A DNA stretch of 47,670 nucleotides, from assembly GCA_937891135.1 (NCBI GenBank), contig CALAFB010000026.1, positions 1 through 47,670 of the forward strand. The letters run 5' to 3'. A program made the translations under genes and the position numbers. The stretch's first letter is position 1. Every line of letters starts with the position of its first letter. Under the pieces are notes generated by a model that was given only the letters and a program-made list of their open reading frames with translations, ran no database searches and had not been told where the DNA came from. This DNA is from an uncultured Elusimicrobium sp. (GTDB lineage: Bacteria; Elusimicrobiota; Elusimicrobia; Elusimicrobiales; Elusimicrobiaceae). This document shows positions 1-7,749 of the stretch, piece by piece.

Positions 1-502
1 CATCTGCTCTAATGTCTTTTAAGTTAATACTTCGGCCAGCAGATACTAATTTTGGTTCAGAATCTAACGAGGTTTTTTGAGTTGAATCGTAAAATTCTAT
101 TGCACCACCGTCAAAATTAAGTGTTTTGCCGGCTAACGGGTGGTTGAAATCTAACACCACTTCGTTGTCGGTAATTTCTTTGACGACGGCGCGGAACGTA
201 TGCCCCGCGTTACTGGCCCCCACCATATCGCCTACTTTTAATTGGTCGGCTCCGCCTACGGCCGTTTTGGGTACGCGGCGGATGGCTTCTTCCAGCACCA
301 GGCCGTAACCTTCTTCGGGTTTAACGACGACCGTTTTTTTGTCACCCACGTTCATGCCGGCTAGTTCTTTTTCCAGCCCTTTAATAATGTGCCCGGCCCC
401 GTGTGTATATTCCAGCGGTCCGCGCCCGGCGGAAGTATCTACCACTTTGCCGTCCACGGTTAAGGTATAATCAAATTTTACTTTAGATCCTTCTTTAATC
501 AT
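1..502 (-). CDS. FKBP-type peptidyl-prolyl cis-trans isomerase, SlyD-like (3' end cut off)
   Basis: The reading frame begins at the ATG complementing 500-502, preceded by a GGAG site, and runs off the left edge. The protein starts MIKEGSKVKFDYTLTVDGK, then has GPLEYTHGAG and IIKGLEKELAGMNVGDKK, the usual start of SlyD/FKBP folding catalysts with the inserted IF domain, and a later LDFNHPLAGKTLNFD, the family signature. Such proteins isomerise X-Pro bonds and act as chaperones in the cytoplasm. After NFD (about base 112) the residues (GGAIEFYDSTQK and on to SINLKDIRAD) no longer look like an FKBP tail, and the DNA becomes visibly more A+T rich. This could be a foreign C-terminal extension, a recombination joint or an assembly joint. 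Confidence 0.85.
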   Translation of the reverse strand, partial: MIKEGSKVKFDYTLTVDGKVVDTSAGRGPLEYTHGAGHIIKGLEKELAGMNVGDKKTVVVKPEEGYGLVLEEAIRRVPKTAVGGADQLKVGDMVGASNAGHTFRAVVKEITDNEVVLDFNHPLAGKTLNFDGGAIEFYDSTQKTSLDSEPKLVSAGRSINLKDIRAD

Positions 503-551
503 AGTTTTTCTCCTTGTATAAGATAGGTTATTGTAACATAAAAAAAGCGTC

Positions 552-636
552 ATTCCAAACTTGATTTGGAATCTTCCACGTGTGCTGTTGTAAACAGCTA
601 CAACCAGCGTTGAAGATGCTGAATCAAGTTCAGCAT
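552..636. repeat. Facing pair of hairpin repeats
   Basis: ATTCCAAA at 552-559 pairs perfectly with TTTGGAAT at 565-572, and ATGCTGAA at 616-623 with TTCAGCAT at 629-636. Both share the loop sequence CTTGA (or its complement), and the outer flanks are gtc/gac. They are two members of one repeat type in opposite orientation, with a small CTGTT/AACAG hairpin between them. They lie just 3' of guaC and upstream of the FKBP gene and may act as a transcription end for guaC, although no clear T run follows. Confidence 0.7.
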
Positions 637-649
637 GACACCTTATGTT

Positions 650-1753
650 TTACTCATTCCCAAAAATCGTATTTAATTGCCGGTTTACACGGTAGAAACT
701 GGCACATTTGGGCATATCTTTAAGGCGTTTGGCCCCGATATACGTCATACAACTGCGGATGCCACCCAAAATGGACAAAAGTGTCGGCCCTACCGGCCCG
801 CGGAACGGCAACTCCACTACTTTGCCTTCGCTGGCGCAGTATTTTTTCAGCCCGCCGTAATGCTGCTCTTGCGCATAGGCGGAACTCATGCCGTAGAATT
901 TTTTGTATTGTTTTTCTTCTAATGCCATGGCACAATGGGTATCATCTACCATATTAACCTCGCCGGTTTGAAAAATTTTTGTGCTCATTTCGCCGGCACT
1001 TTCTTCGTGCCCGGCTAACATTCCGCCTAACATTACAAAGTCCGCCCCGGCGCAAAAACTTTTGCACACGTCGCCCGGGACCGTGCAGCCGCCGTCGGCA
1101 CAAATCATACCGCCTACACCGTGGGCCGAATCGGCACATTCAATAACGGTAGAAAATTGCGGCCTTCCTACGCCAGTCAGTTTGCGTGTCGTGCATACAG
1201 ACCCCGGGCCAATGCCTACTTTTACAATATCAGCCCCGTTTAAAATAAGGTCCTCACACATATCCCCGGTCACTACGTTGCCCGCCATAATAAGCGCGTT
1301 GGGCCACGCCGCGCGCACCTTACGCACAAAATTCATCAGGTACGGTGAATACCCATTGGCTACGTCAATGCAGATATTGTCAACGAGCCCGGTATTTACA
1401 ACCGTAGTTAATTTCTCATAATCCGCGTCGCTCACGCCGGAACTGACAAATAACAGGTCATTAGAACCAAACTGTTTTTTATTTTCGGTTAGAAATTGGA
1501 TAATTTCGGGAGCACTATAATGTTTGTGTAAGGCACAGAATAAAGATTCTTTTTGCATTTCACGCGCGATTTCAAACGTACCCGTGGTATACATATTAGC
1601 GGCCACAATACCAGTACCTTTAATAGTTTTGTTAGACCATTTAAACGTGTAGTTGCGTAATACTTCCACTTGGGAGCGGGATGCTAACGTAGAGCGTTTA
1701 GGGCGCAGTAGTACGTCGCAATAGTCTAATTGGATGTCGTCGTGTATTCTCAT
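650..1753 (-). CDS. guaC: GMP reductase
   Basis: Reduces GMP to IMP and ammonia with NADPH, feeding guanine nucleotides back to the adenine branch in the cytoplasm. The 367-residue protein shows the IMPDH/GMPR barrel: IQLDYCDVLLRPKRS at the start, MAGNVVTG in the middle, and the catalytic loop GIGPGSVCTTR with the active-site cysteine at about residue 187. Length matches the GuaC type without CBS domains, which separates it from IMP dehydrogenase. I chose the ATG at 1751-1753 because it has a good GGAGG site; the frame is open further upstream, but those residues are not conserved. It is transcribed alone, away from the pilin operon. Confidence 0.93.
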   Translation of the reverse strand: MRIHDDIQLDYCDVLLRPKRSTLASRSQVEVLRNYTFKWSNKTIKGTGIVAANMYTTGTFEIAREMQKESLFCALHKHYSAPEIIQFLTENKKQFGSNDLLFVSSGVSDADYEKLTTVVNTGLVDNICIDVANGYSPYLMNFVRKVRAAWPNALIMAGNVVTGDMCEDLILNGADIVKVGIGPGSVCTTRKLTGVGRPQFSTVIECADSAHGVGGMICADGGCTVPGDVCKSFCAGADFVMLGGMLAGHEESAGEMSTKIFQTGEVNMVDDTHCAMALEEKQYKKFYGMSSAYAQEQHYGGLKKYCASEGKVVELPFRGPVGPTLLSILGGIRSCMTYIGAKRLKDMPKCASFYRVNRQLNTIFGNE

Positions 1754-1895
1754 AAAAACCTCCGGGGTGTAGGGTTGTTTACCCAAACCTTGTATATCAT
1801 ACAAAATTTTCAGTTTAAAAGCATAAGATAAATTCCTACGTTGCACATACCCGAAAAAACTTGTGCACATCCTAAAAATTTTAGCTATAATGGTA

Positions 1896-1923
1896 TTGTA
1901 TTTTAGACAAAAAGTTTTATACT
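1896..1923 (+). promoter_or_regulatory. Promoter of the pilin-like operon
   Basis: TTGTAT at 1896-1901 and TATACT at 1918-1923 are separated by 16 bases. The expected start lies near 1930, with a GGAAGGGAG ribosome site before the ATG at 1944. Confidence 0.6.
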
Positions 1924-1943
1924 AAATAGGAAGGGAGTTTTTT

Positions 1944-2474
1944 ATGCGTACACGAGGTTTTACCTTAATTGAATTACTGGTGGTGGTGATTATCATTACC
2001 ACACTTACGGCGGTGGCATTGCCGTCTTACCGCCGGTCCATAGAGCGTTCTCACTCGGCTGAAGTGGTACAGATGTTGCCGGTGTTGTTTGAATCCCGGG
2101 AGCGGTGGCTTGTATTAAATTTATGCCGGTGGACGGGTACAAACTTGAGCTGTGTATATATCGACAACTTACCCCTTTCTTTTAACAAATTAGATGTGGA
2201 GGTGCAGGAGGCAGACCCGTCTAATTCCACCTTAGATACACAAACCTTTCAAACGGTCAATTATGAATATAAGTTAGTAGACGGAACCCCTTCAAGCGGT
2301 GGGGCTCCTTGTGTGAGTGCTAAGGCCAAATGGGGTGGCCGGATGCAAGACAAAGTAACTATTTATTATAACGGGGATAAATTTTCCTGCAAGGAAACGC
2401 AGGCCGGATTATGTGATATTTTAAATATTACCCCGGAAAGTAATGACCCAAGTAAAGGATGCGAGGATTTATGA
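1944..2474 (+). CDS. Type IV pilin-like / minor pilin protein 1
   Basis: A 176-residue prepilin-like protein. After a short leader (MRTR) comes GFTLIELLVVVIIITTL, the peptidase cleavage site with the conserved Glu at +5 and the hydrophobic assembly helix, followed by ALPSYRRSIERS. The globular part is cysteine-rich and matches nothing I recognise. Such proteins are cut by PilD-type peptidase and build pili or type II-like pseudopili; the assembly machinery is not in this window. It is the first gene of a four-gene run, and its stop overlaps the next start as ATGA, so translation is probably coupled. Confidence 0.88.
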   Translation: MRTRGFTLIELLVVVIIITTLTAVALPSYRRSIERSHSAEVVQMLPVLFESRERWLVLNLCRWTGTNLSCVYIDNLPLSFNKLDVEVQEADPSNSTLDTQTFQTVNYEYKLVDGTPSSGGAPCVSAKAKWGGRMQDKVTIYYNGDKFSCKETQAGLCDILNITPESNDPSKGCEDL

Positions 2475-3001
2475 AAAATATATATAACAAATTATGTCAC
2501 ATAGGCAACCAGCGTTTGCGCCGGGGTTTTACCTTGACGGAAATGCTGACGGTGGTACTAATTGTAGGGATATTAGTATCTATCGCCATTCCCCAATACC
2601 GCCGGACTATCCGGCGTTCCCGCATTAACGAGGCCATTGCTATGTTAGATGTGCTGGCCAAAACGTCGGAGCGTTTAATGATCTCTAAGGGGTATAAAAC
2701 GCTGACTGCGCTAAATGCAGCCAAGGAATTTAGTTTTAAACGGGTAGATATGTTGGACACCAATACCTTGCCGTGCTCGGTAAGTTCTACGGAAGTGAAT
2801 TGTGAAGACTTTACATATACGTATGGGGCTGATACGAACGGCTTTTATTTGCAAGCCAAACAAAAAGCAACCGATGCGCTATTAAAACTTTATCCGGACC
2901 GGTGGAGCACCCATGACGACTACATTACCTGTTCTTGTGAAACGGCTACCAAAGGCTGTGACTCGGATTTGTGTGCCTTATACGGCTATCCGTATAAATA
3001 A
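2471..3001 (+). CDS. Type IV pilin-like / minor pilin protein 2
   Basis: A 176-residue prepilin-like protein with a longer basic leader (MKNIYNKLCHIGNQRLRR) before GFTLTEMLTVVLIVGILV and IPQYRRTIRRSR. The Glu at +5 is kept; position +4 is Thr instead of Ile. I place the start at 2471, where ATG overlaps the previous TGA and follows a GAGGA site, rather than at an in-frame ATG 12 bases earlier. The C-terminal part has several Cys pairs (CSCETATKGC) suggesting disulfides, as expected outside the cell. It probably works with its neighbours as a set of minor pilins. Confidence 0.87.
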   Translation: MKNIYNKLCHIGNQRLRRGFTLTEMLTVVLIVGILVSIAIPQYRRTIRRSRINEAIAMLDVLAKTSERLMISKGYKTLTALNAAKEFSFKRVDMLDTNTLPCSVSSTEVNCEDFTYTYGADTNGFYLQAKQKATDALLKLYPDRWSTHDDYITCSCETATKGCDSDLCALYGYPYK

Positions 3002-3022
3002 AGGCAGTTAAAAGGGGGAAAA

Positions 3023-3538
3023 ATGACTAGCAAGGGATTTACGTTAATTGAAATTTTAGCAGCCGTAATTATTATTACGGTGCTGGTGATAGCAGCCGTT
3101 CCGTTGTATGAAAAAACGATTGAGCGTTCCCGCATGGCGGAAGCGCGTTCGATGCTTATGGAACTGCAGGATGCCAAACTGTTTGCGATGACGAAAATGG
3201 AACTAGCTAACTTTGACACTACCGACTGTCTGCCGAATTTAGCCCATTTGCACATGGCCCATACCACAGTAGACGCAAGTAACCCAGGTGTTTCTTTTAG
3301 TACTAAGAATTTTGACTATTCCCTCTATCCAAGCGGGGCGGCGGCTAACGCAAACGGGGTCTGTGCGGTCCGTAATGGGGGGGATTATCAAGGTGCTATT
3401 TTTTATTATTACCGTCCCTTTGGCAGTAGTTCGGTTGAATTTAAGTGCAGCCATGCTACGGATACAACGATATGTCCTAATATATACGGGTTGACCAATA
3501 CAAGCGGTATTGCTTGTACTGCTTGTCCGGCATCTTAA
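3023..3538 (+). CDS. Type IV pilin-like / minor pilin protein 3
   Basis: A 171-residue prepilin-like protein: leader MTSK, then GFTLIEILAAVIIITVLVIA and VPLYEKTIERSRMAEAR. It starts 21 bases after the previous gene behind an AGGGGGAA site. The distal domain contains NGGDYQGAIFYYYRP and a Cys-rich tail. A G7 run at 3377-3383 lies in frame within the Asn-Gly-Gly codons; slippage there would remove the last 50 or so residues. The pilin-like start is certain; the role inside the assembly is not. Confidence 0.87.
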   Translation: MTSKGFTLIEILAAVIIITVLVIAAVPLYEKTIERSRMAEARSMLMELQDAKLFAMTKMELANFDTTDCLPNLAHLHMAHTTVDASNPGVSFSTKNFDYSLYPSGAAANANGVCAVRNGGDYQGAIFYYYRPFGSSSVEFKCSHATDTTICPNIYGLTNTSGIACTACPAS

Positions 3539-3548
3539 GGAGTTTACT

Positions 3549-4199
3549 ATGTTACAAAAAAAATCTAAAAACAGCGTGGTACGTTGGGTAGGTATTTTAG
3601 CGGTCGTATGCGGTATGTTGCCGGGTACGGCCTGGGGGCAATCTGCAACACCGGATAGTCAAGTACAAATGATTACGTTTTTTCCGGTACCTTATGCTTC
3701 CTATAATAACTTATTTATTGGTAAAAAGTTGGATATTGGTATTGGGGCAAACTATACGGTTACCTTAGGGCACCAGGATTGTAAAGGCCAAAGTGTGAAT
3801 ACGTTACTTAGCAATAATGACGATTATCTGCCGTCTATTTGGACACAGAACACGCCTATTTTCCTACGTAACATTAGTGGGGCGAATAATAGGTTGAACT
3901 TAAATTTAAAGGCCCCTATCCAAGTGAATACCATTTCATTGGGGCAAAAATATAATGCGGGTTCTTTGCAAGTGTCTGATGCAACCTTGACATTTTCGTA
4001 TTTGCAATTAGGAGACCCCTATAAAAAATGGGCTGGGGTGGACGAACTTCAGACAGCGAACATAACAACGATGGAAGTATATGCGTATAGTGACACTTCC
4101 GATCGTGCTACAAAGTTAAATTTCCCGTCGTGTTCTAACGCCGTGTGGGAGAGCCATAAATTTGACGAGACCAATTATTATGTTTTAGTTTGCAAATAA
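3549..4199 (+). CDS. Secreted protein linked to the pilin-like genes
   Basis: A 216-residue protein with a signal peptide: basic MLQKKSKNSVVRW, hydrophobic VGILAVVCGMLPG, likely cut after AWG or AWGQS. The mature part begins DSQVQMITFFPVPYASYNN, then alternating short strands with no catalytic motif I know. The ATG at 3549 follows a strong AAGGAG site placed right at the stop of the third pilin gene, so it is the last gene of the operon. I infer a pilus-associated or surface protein from context only. Confidence 0.75.
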   Translation: MLQKKSKNSVVRWVGILAVVCGMLPGTAWGQSATPDSQVQMITFFPVPYASYNNLFIGKKLDIGIGANYTVTLGHQDCKGQSVNTLLSNNDDYLPSIWTQNTPIFLRNISGANNRLNLNLKAPIQVNTISLGQKYNAGSLQVSDATLTFSYLQLGDPYKKWAGVDELQTANITTMEVYAYSDTSDRATKLNFPSCSNAVWESHKFDETNYYVLVCK

Positions 4200-4224
4200 A
4201 TCCTAAGGTGCTTATATTTTGCTA

Positions 4225-4258
4225 AAAATATCCCGGGCTTTTGAGCCCGGGGTATTTT
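4225..4258. terminator. Bidirectional terminator
   Basis: CCCGGGCT at 4232-4239 pairs with AGCCCGGG at 4244-4251, and the stem is extended by an A-rich 5' side and T-rich 3' side. It lies between the convergent pilin operon and trxB and can serve both strands. Confidence 0.85.
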
Positions 4259-4275
4259 GGTAATAGATCTTTGTT

Positions 4276-5205
4276 TTATTTCCGGTGTAAGTTTATAAAC
4301 GCTGCGGCTTCTATACCGGCTTTGGCACCCGAACCGGCCGCAATAATGGCTTGCCGGTAATATTTATCTGCGCAATCCCCGGCGGCAAAAATGCCTTCTA
4401 TAGTAGTATGGGTGCGTTCATCAGCCAACACCAGCCCGCTGTCCGACAACGCCACCAACGAATCCTTCAAAAATGCCGTCTGCGGGTCCGCGCCAATGGC
4501 TACAAAAACGCCCTGACATTCAATGTCTTTAGACTCCCCGGTCTGCACATTTTTCACGCGCAGCCCTGTTACGGTGCTGTCGCCCAAAATTTCCTGCGGT
4601 ACGCTATTTAACACAAACTGAATATGCGGGTTTTTCTTCGCTTGTTCCACGGTTACTTGGTCAGCGCGAAACGCGTCACGGCGGTGGATTAAACAGACTT
4701 GCGGGCAGAATTGCGCCAGGAAAAGCGCGTCTTCAAACGCGGTGTTTCCGCCGCCTACCACACATACTTTTTTGCCGCGCATAAAAAACCCGTCGCACGT
4801 GGCACAGGCCGAAAGGCCGCGGCCTTTAAATTTTTCTTCCCCGGGCAAATTCAGCCAGCGCGCTTTGGCCCCGGTGGCAATAATTATGCTTTGGGCCGTA
4901 TATTGTTTGCCGCCCGTGGTGGTGAGCGTAAAGGGGGATTTTTCGCCCTCAATTTTAGCAATTTCATCGGTGGAAAATTCCACGCCTAAGCGTTTGCATT
5001 GTTTATGCATATTGTCCATAATTTCAAAGCCGCCAATGGGGTTAACAAATCCGGCGTAGTTTTCCAGCTCGCTGGTTTGCAAGAGCTGCCCGCCCGGCAC
5101 GGCCCCGCCGCAAATTAAGGGCTTCAAGCCCGCGCGCACGGCATAAATAGCCGCGCTGCACCCGGCCGGCCCGGCCCCGATAATAATCAAATCTCTCTGT
5201 GTCAT
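4276..5205 (-). CDS. trxB: Thioredoxin-disulfide reductase
   Basis: FAD- and NADPH-dependent enzyme that reduces thioredoxin in the cytoplasm. The 309-residue protein opens with the FAD loop IIIGAGPAGCSAAIYA, has the redox pair CATC at residues 134-137, the NADPH loop VVGGGNTAFEDALFL with HRR for the 2'-phosphate, and the closing FAD motif GIFAAGDC. Length is normal. Its ATG overlaps the stop of maf as ATGA, so DUF4321-maf-trxB form one operon read leftwards and ending at the hairpin at 4225-4258. Confidence 0.96.
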   Translation of the reverse strand: MTQRDLIIIGAGPAGCSAAIYAVRAGLKPLICGGAVPGGQLLQTSELENYAGFVNPIGGFEIMDNMHKQCKRLGVEFSTDEIAKIEGEKSPFTLTTTGGKQYTAQSIIIATGAKARWLNLPGEEKFKGRGLSACATCDGFFMRGKKVCVVGGGNTAFEDALFLAQFCPQVCLIHRRDAFRADQVTVEQAKKNPHIQFVLNSVPQEILGDSTVTGLRVKNVQTGESKDIECQGVFVAIGADPQTAFLKDSLVALSDSGLVLADERTHTTIEGIFAAGDCADKYYRQAIIAAGSGAKAGIEAAAFINLHRK

Positions 5206-5753
5206 TTGCTAAACTCCTTTTGTAACTCTTGGTAAAATTCAACGGGGAAGCCCACAACATTGGTACGGCTGCCCACAATTTTCTCAATAAACGGGTCGTC
5301 ATCATCCTGCACGGCATAGGCCCCGGCTTTATCCATGTGTTTGCCCGCATAGTGGGCTAGTTCGTCCACGGACAAGCGGCGCGCTTTACAATGGCTTACG
5401 TCGTAGCCGTAGACCAGTTGGTGCGTGTCTTTGCAGACAATACACACGCCCGTATAAACGCTTTGCCAACTTCCGTTTAATTTTTTTAAAATCCGAAGGG
5501 CATCTTGTTTGTCTTTGGGTTTGCCGATAATTTCGCCCTTGCAAAAGACCAGCGTATCCGCGCCGATGACCGTAGCCGCGGGATATTTTTGCGCCACGTC
5601 AAACGCTTTTTGGGTGGCCAGTTCCACTACCCGTGCCGACGGGCGTTTTTTGGTGCTTTTTTCGGCGCATTGGGAGGGGATGATTTCAAATTTCTTGCCC
5701 AAACTTTTCAAAATTTCAATGCGCCTTGGCGATTTAGAAGCTAAAATTAACAT
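5202..5753 (-). CDS. maf: Maf-family nucleoside triphosphate pyrophosphatase
   Basis: Hydrolyses dTTP/UTP or modified NTPs to monophosphates, guarding nucleic acids. The 183-residue protein starts LILASKSPRRIEILKSLG, the hallmark phosphate-binding SxSPRR, and contains VIGADTLVFCKGEIIGKP and YAVQDDDDPFIEKIVGS. I chose the ATG at 5751-5753 directly before LILASKSPRR; there is no strong ribosome site, but it lies 2 bases after the DUF4321 stop, so coupling is likely. The pairing of maf with a DUF4321 gene is also found in Clostridia. Confidence 0.93.
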   Translation of the reverse strand: MLILASKSPRRIEILKSLGKKFEIIPSQCAEKSTKKRPSARVVELATQKAFDVAQKYPAATVIGADTLVFCKGEIIGKPKDKQDALRILKKLNGSWQSVYTGVCIVCKDTHQLVYGYDVSHCKARRLSVDELAHYAGKHMDKAGAYAVQDDDDPFIEKIVGSRTNVVGFPVEFYQELQKEFSK

Positions 5754-5755
5754 AC

Positions 5756-5974
5756 TTATTTTTTTACAAATTTGGCAATAATAATGTACCCAAACACCAG
5801 CCCCAATACACCGCAAATACTCACGCTGGCACTTAACGGATGAATCCCCACACTAAACACGCGGGTTAGTTCATAGGCGATTTTATCGGGCAGAAAATTA
5901 CAACAATACTCTAATCCCAAGGCAATCACGCCGCCTAGAATAATAGTTAAAAGTGCAAATACAAGTCCGCGCAT
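5756..5974 (-). CDS. Small membrane protein, DUF4321-like
   Basis: A 72-residue protein with two membrane segments: residues 1-22 (RGLVFALLTIILGGVIALG) and about 50-68 (ICGVLGLVFGYIIIAKF). Size, topology and position directly before maf fit the DUF4321 family, whose job is unknown. A GGAG-type site precedes the ATG. It is the first gene of the maf-trxB operon. The family assignment is from length, layout and context. Confidence 0.7.
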   Translation of the reverse strand: MRGLVFALLTIILGGVIALGLEYCCNFLPDKIAYELTRVFSVGIHPLSASVSICGVLGLVFGYIIIAKFVKK

Positions 5975-6005
5975 AAAAGGTTACTCCTTTATTCATTTCC
6001 GTTTT

Positions 6006-6119
6006 GCATATTTGGGCTATCTAAGGCCGACTTTCGCTCGCGTACCTGCGGTGCTTCGCACCGTCCGCAGGACGTACGCCACGCTCAACTTACGGCCTTA
6101 CCTACCCTCAAATCTGCAA
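6006..6119. repeat. Long palindromic element
   Basis: Nested inverted arms: GCATATTTGGG (6006-6016) against CCCTCAAATCTGC (6107-6119) with mismatches, TAAGGCCG (6022-6029) against CGGCCTTA (6093-6100), GCGTAC (6040-6045) against GTACGC (6074-6079), and CTGCGG/CCGCAG at the tip. It could form a cruciform of about 114 bp. It lies between the DUF4321 start and the MFS gene end. The remaining bases to 6198 show no gene. Confidence 0.65.
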
Positions 6120-6198
6120 ACCGACTTTTGCTCATACCGTTTTTGTTTTTTGTACTCCGTGGTTCAGGCATCGCCTGCCAAAGGGCCTCGGCCTCCGG

Positions 6199-7446
6199 TT
6201 AGCTTAACATTATTGTATCTTTTTTAATCGGGATTGGGGCGGTTTGTTTGCCGTCCTCGGCGGCTGTGAGCACACGGCGCATGCTAAAAAACCCAAGCCC
6301 TGCCAGCACCGCTATCATCCCTACCACCAGCCACGGCAGTGCCAGCCACGTCGCAGAGAGCGTGTCGGACAATATCCCTGCCAACAAAAATCCGGCGGCC
6401 GAACCAAAGTTATAAAACACCATCAGCATCCCCAAATACCGCCCGCGCGTTTCTTTGCGGGCAATGTTAGAAACGAGTGTCTGCTCGCCGGGGGCTACGA
6501 TTAGTTCCCCTACTCCGGCTAAAAATACCCCTAGTCCAATCAGCCAAAATGAGCCAAAAAACCCGACCGAGCCAAACCCCACCGCATAGAGCAAACATCC
6601 AATTAACATAGCCGTAGAAAGCCGGTGTTTAGCCATCCACTTCGTGGCCCACACTTGCAGCAGCACGACGACCGCGCCGTTAATCGTAAAAAACCACCCG
6701 ATATAATACTCCGGCATCTGCAAATACTGTTTACAATGTACCGAAAGCCCCACAACCAGCTGCGAATTGACCGCCGTAATCATCACTACATACAGGCAAA
6801 TTTTAGCCAGGCGCGTATCTTTGAGCGATAAAAGCGTAGATACAAAACTGGGCTTACGTTTAACGGCAAGTACGCGTTTGCGGTCGTGCACCAGGCGGGA
6901 AACGTACAAAATGGTAATCCCGTATAAAACAGCCGTCAGAAAGAAGGCCACACTATACGAATAACGTACCAAAAAACCACCCACGGCCGGCCCTAACGCC
7001 CACCCGATATTAAGCCCTACGCGAATAATCCCAAACGCTTCTACGCGGTTTTTGCCCGTTGTATGATCAGTTACCCAAGCATTAGCCACCGGGCGGAAAA
7101 AGGCCCCCAAAAAGGTGGTCAAAAAATAAGTCGTCAGCACCCAGGCGGGCCCGGCATTTAGTTCAATACACAGCCCCAAGGCAAACATAGCGAGGATTTG
7201 GGAAAATAGCCCCCACATCATGACGTTTTTACGCCCAAACGCATCAGCCAGTTCACCGGAAATGGCACTAGAAACACAGCGCGATAACCCCGCCAACGCT
7301 ACGACAAGCCCGGCTACCGCGGGGGACAGGTGTTCGCGGGTAATCAAATAGAGCGTAAAAAACGGTAAAGATAACCCATACCCAAACAGCAAAATACCGT
7401 TGGCAACGGAAACGACAATCATACTTTGGCGGGTATATTGATGCAT
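6199..7446 (-). CDS. MFS transporter
   Basis: A 415-residue inner-membrane carrier of the major facilitator superfamily with about 12 hydrophobic helices. After helix 2 the loop SGELADAFGRKNVMMW carries the typical GxLaDxxGRK motif A, and the half-repeat around residues 200-225 has the central cytoplasmic loop. The substrate cannot be read from sequence; the length and loops resemble drug/metabolite exporters. It is transcribed alone. The start at 7444-7446 has no ribosome site but a TAAAAT exactly six bases upstream, suggesting a leaderless message. Confidence 0.88.
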   Translation of the reverse strand: MHQYTRQSMIVVSVANGILLFGYGLSLPFFTLYLITREHLSPAVAGLVVALAGLSRCVSSAISGELADAFGRKNVMMWGLFSQILAMFALGLCIELNAGPAWVLTTYFLTTFLGAFFRPVANAWVTDHTTGKNRVEAFGIIRVGLNIGWALGPAVGGFLVRYSYSVAFFLTAVLYGITILYVSRLVHDRKRVLAVKRKPSFVSTLLSLKDTRLAKICLYVVMITAVNSQLVVGLSVHCKQYLQMPEYYIGWFFTINGAVVVLLQVWATKWMAKHRLSTAMLIGCLLYAVGFGSVGFFGSFWLIGLGVFLAGVGELIVAPGEQTLVSNIARKETRGRYLGMLMVFYNFGSAAGFLLAGILSDTLSATWLALPWLVVGMIAVLAGLGFFSMRRVLTAAEDGKQTAPIPIKKDTIMLS

Positions 7447-7452
7447 ACATCT

Positions 7453-7458
7453 ATTTTA
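7453..7458 (-). promoter_or_regulatory. -10 box of MFS gene, leaderless spacing
   Basis: TAAAAT on the minus strand ends six bases before the ATG at 7446, so the RNA would begin at or next to the start codon. Confidence 0.5.
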
Positions 7459-7533
7459 TGAAATTTGGGGATACTATCATCATAAAAGAATCATCCCCGA
7501 CAAAAACACGCAGCCAGGACAAATAATAATAGA

Positions 7534-7690
7534 AAGCCATCCCCGCGGGTTGTAGCCGGGGATCTACACCGCTTAAAAGATACAAGGAGGAGATTGCCGA
7601 CAAAAGCACTCGGGAATGACGGAAGTGTTAGGAGGAGATTGCCGAACCCTGCGGGCCGCCAACCTTCGGCAATGACGTTGAAGCCGATCC
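7534..7690. repeat. Cluster of dispersed hairpin repeats
   Basis: Three hairpin units: ATCCCCG with CGGGGAT around 7539-7563, ATTGCCGA with TCGGGAAT around 7593-7618, and ATTGCCGA with TTCGGCAAT around 7638-7673. They are linked by GGAGGAG strings. No gene is seen between 7447 and 7749. Confidence 0.7.
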
Positions 7691-7749
7691 TCAACAAAAA
7701 CCCCGGCGGATTGTATCAGCCGGGGAAAGAGCAGAAACCCAAAACAGTA

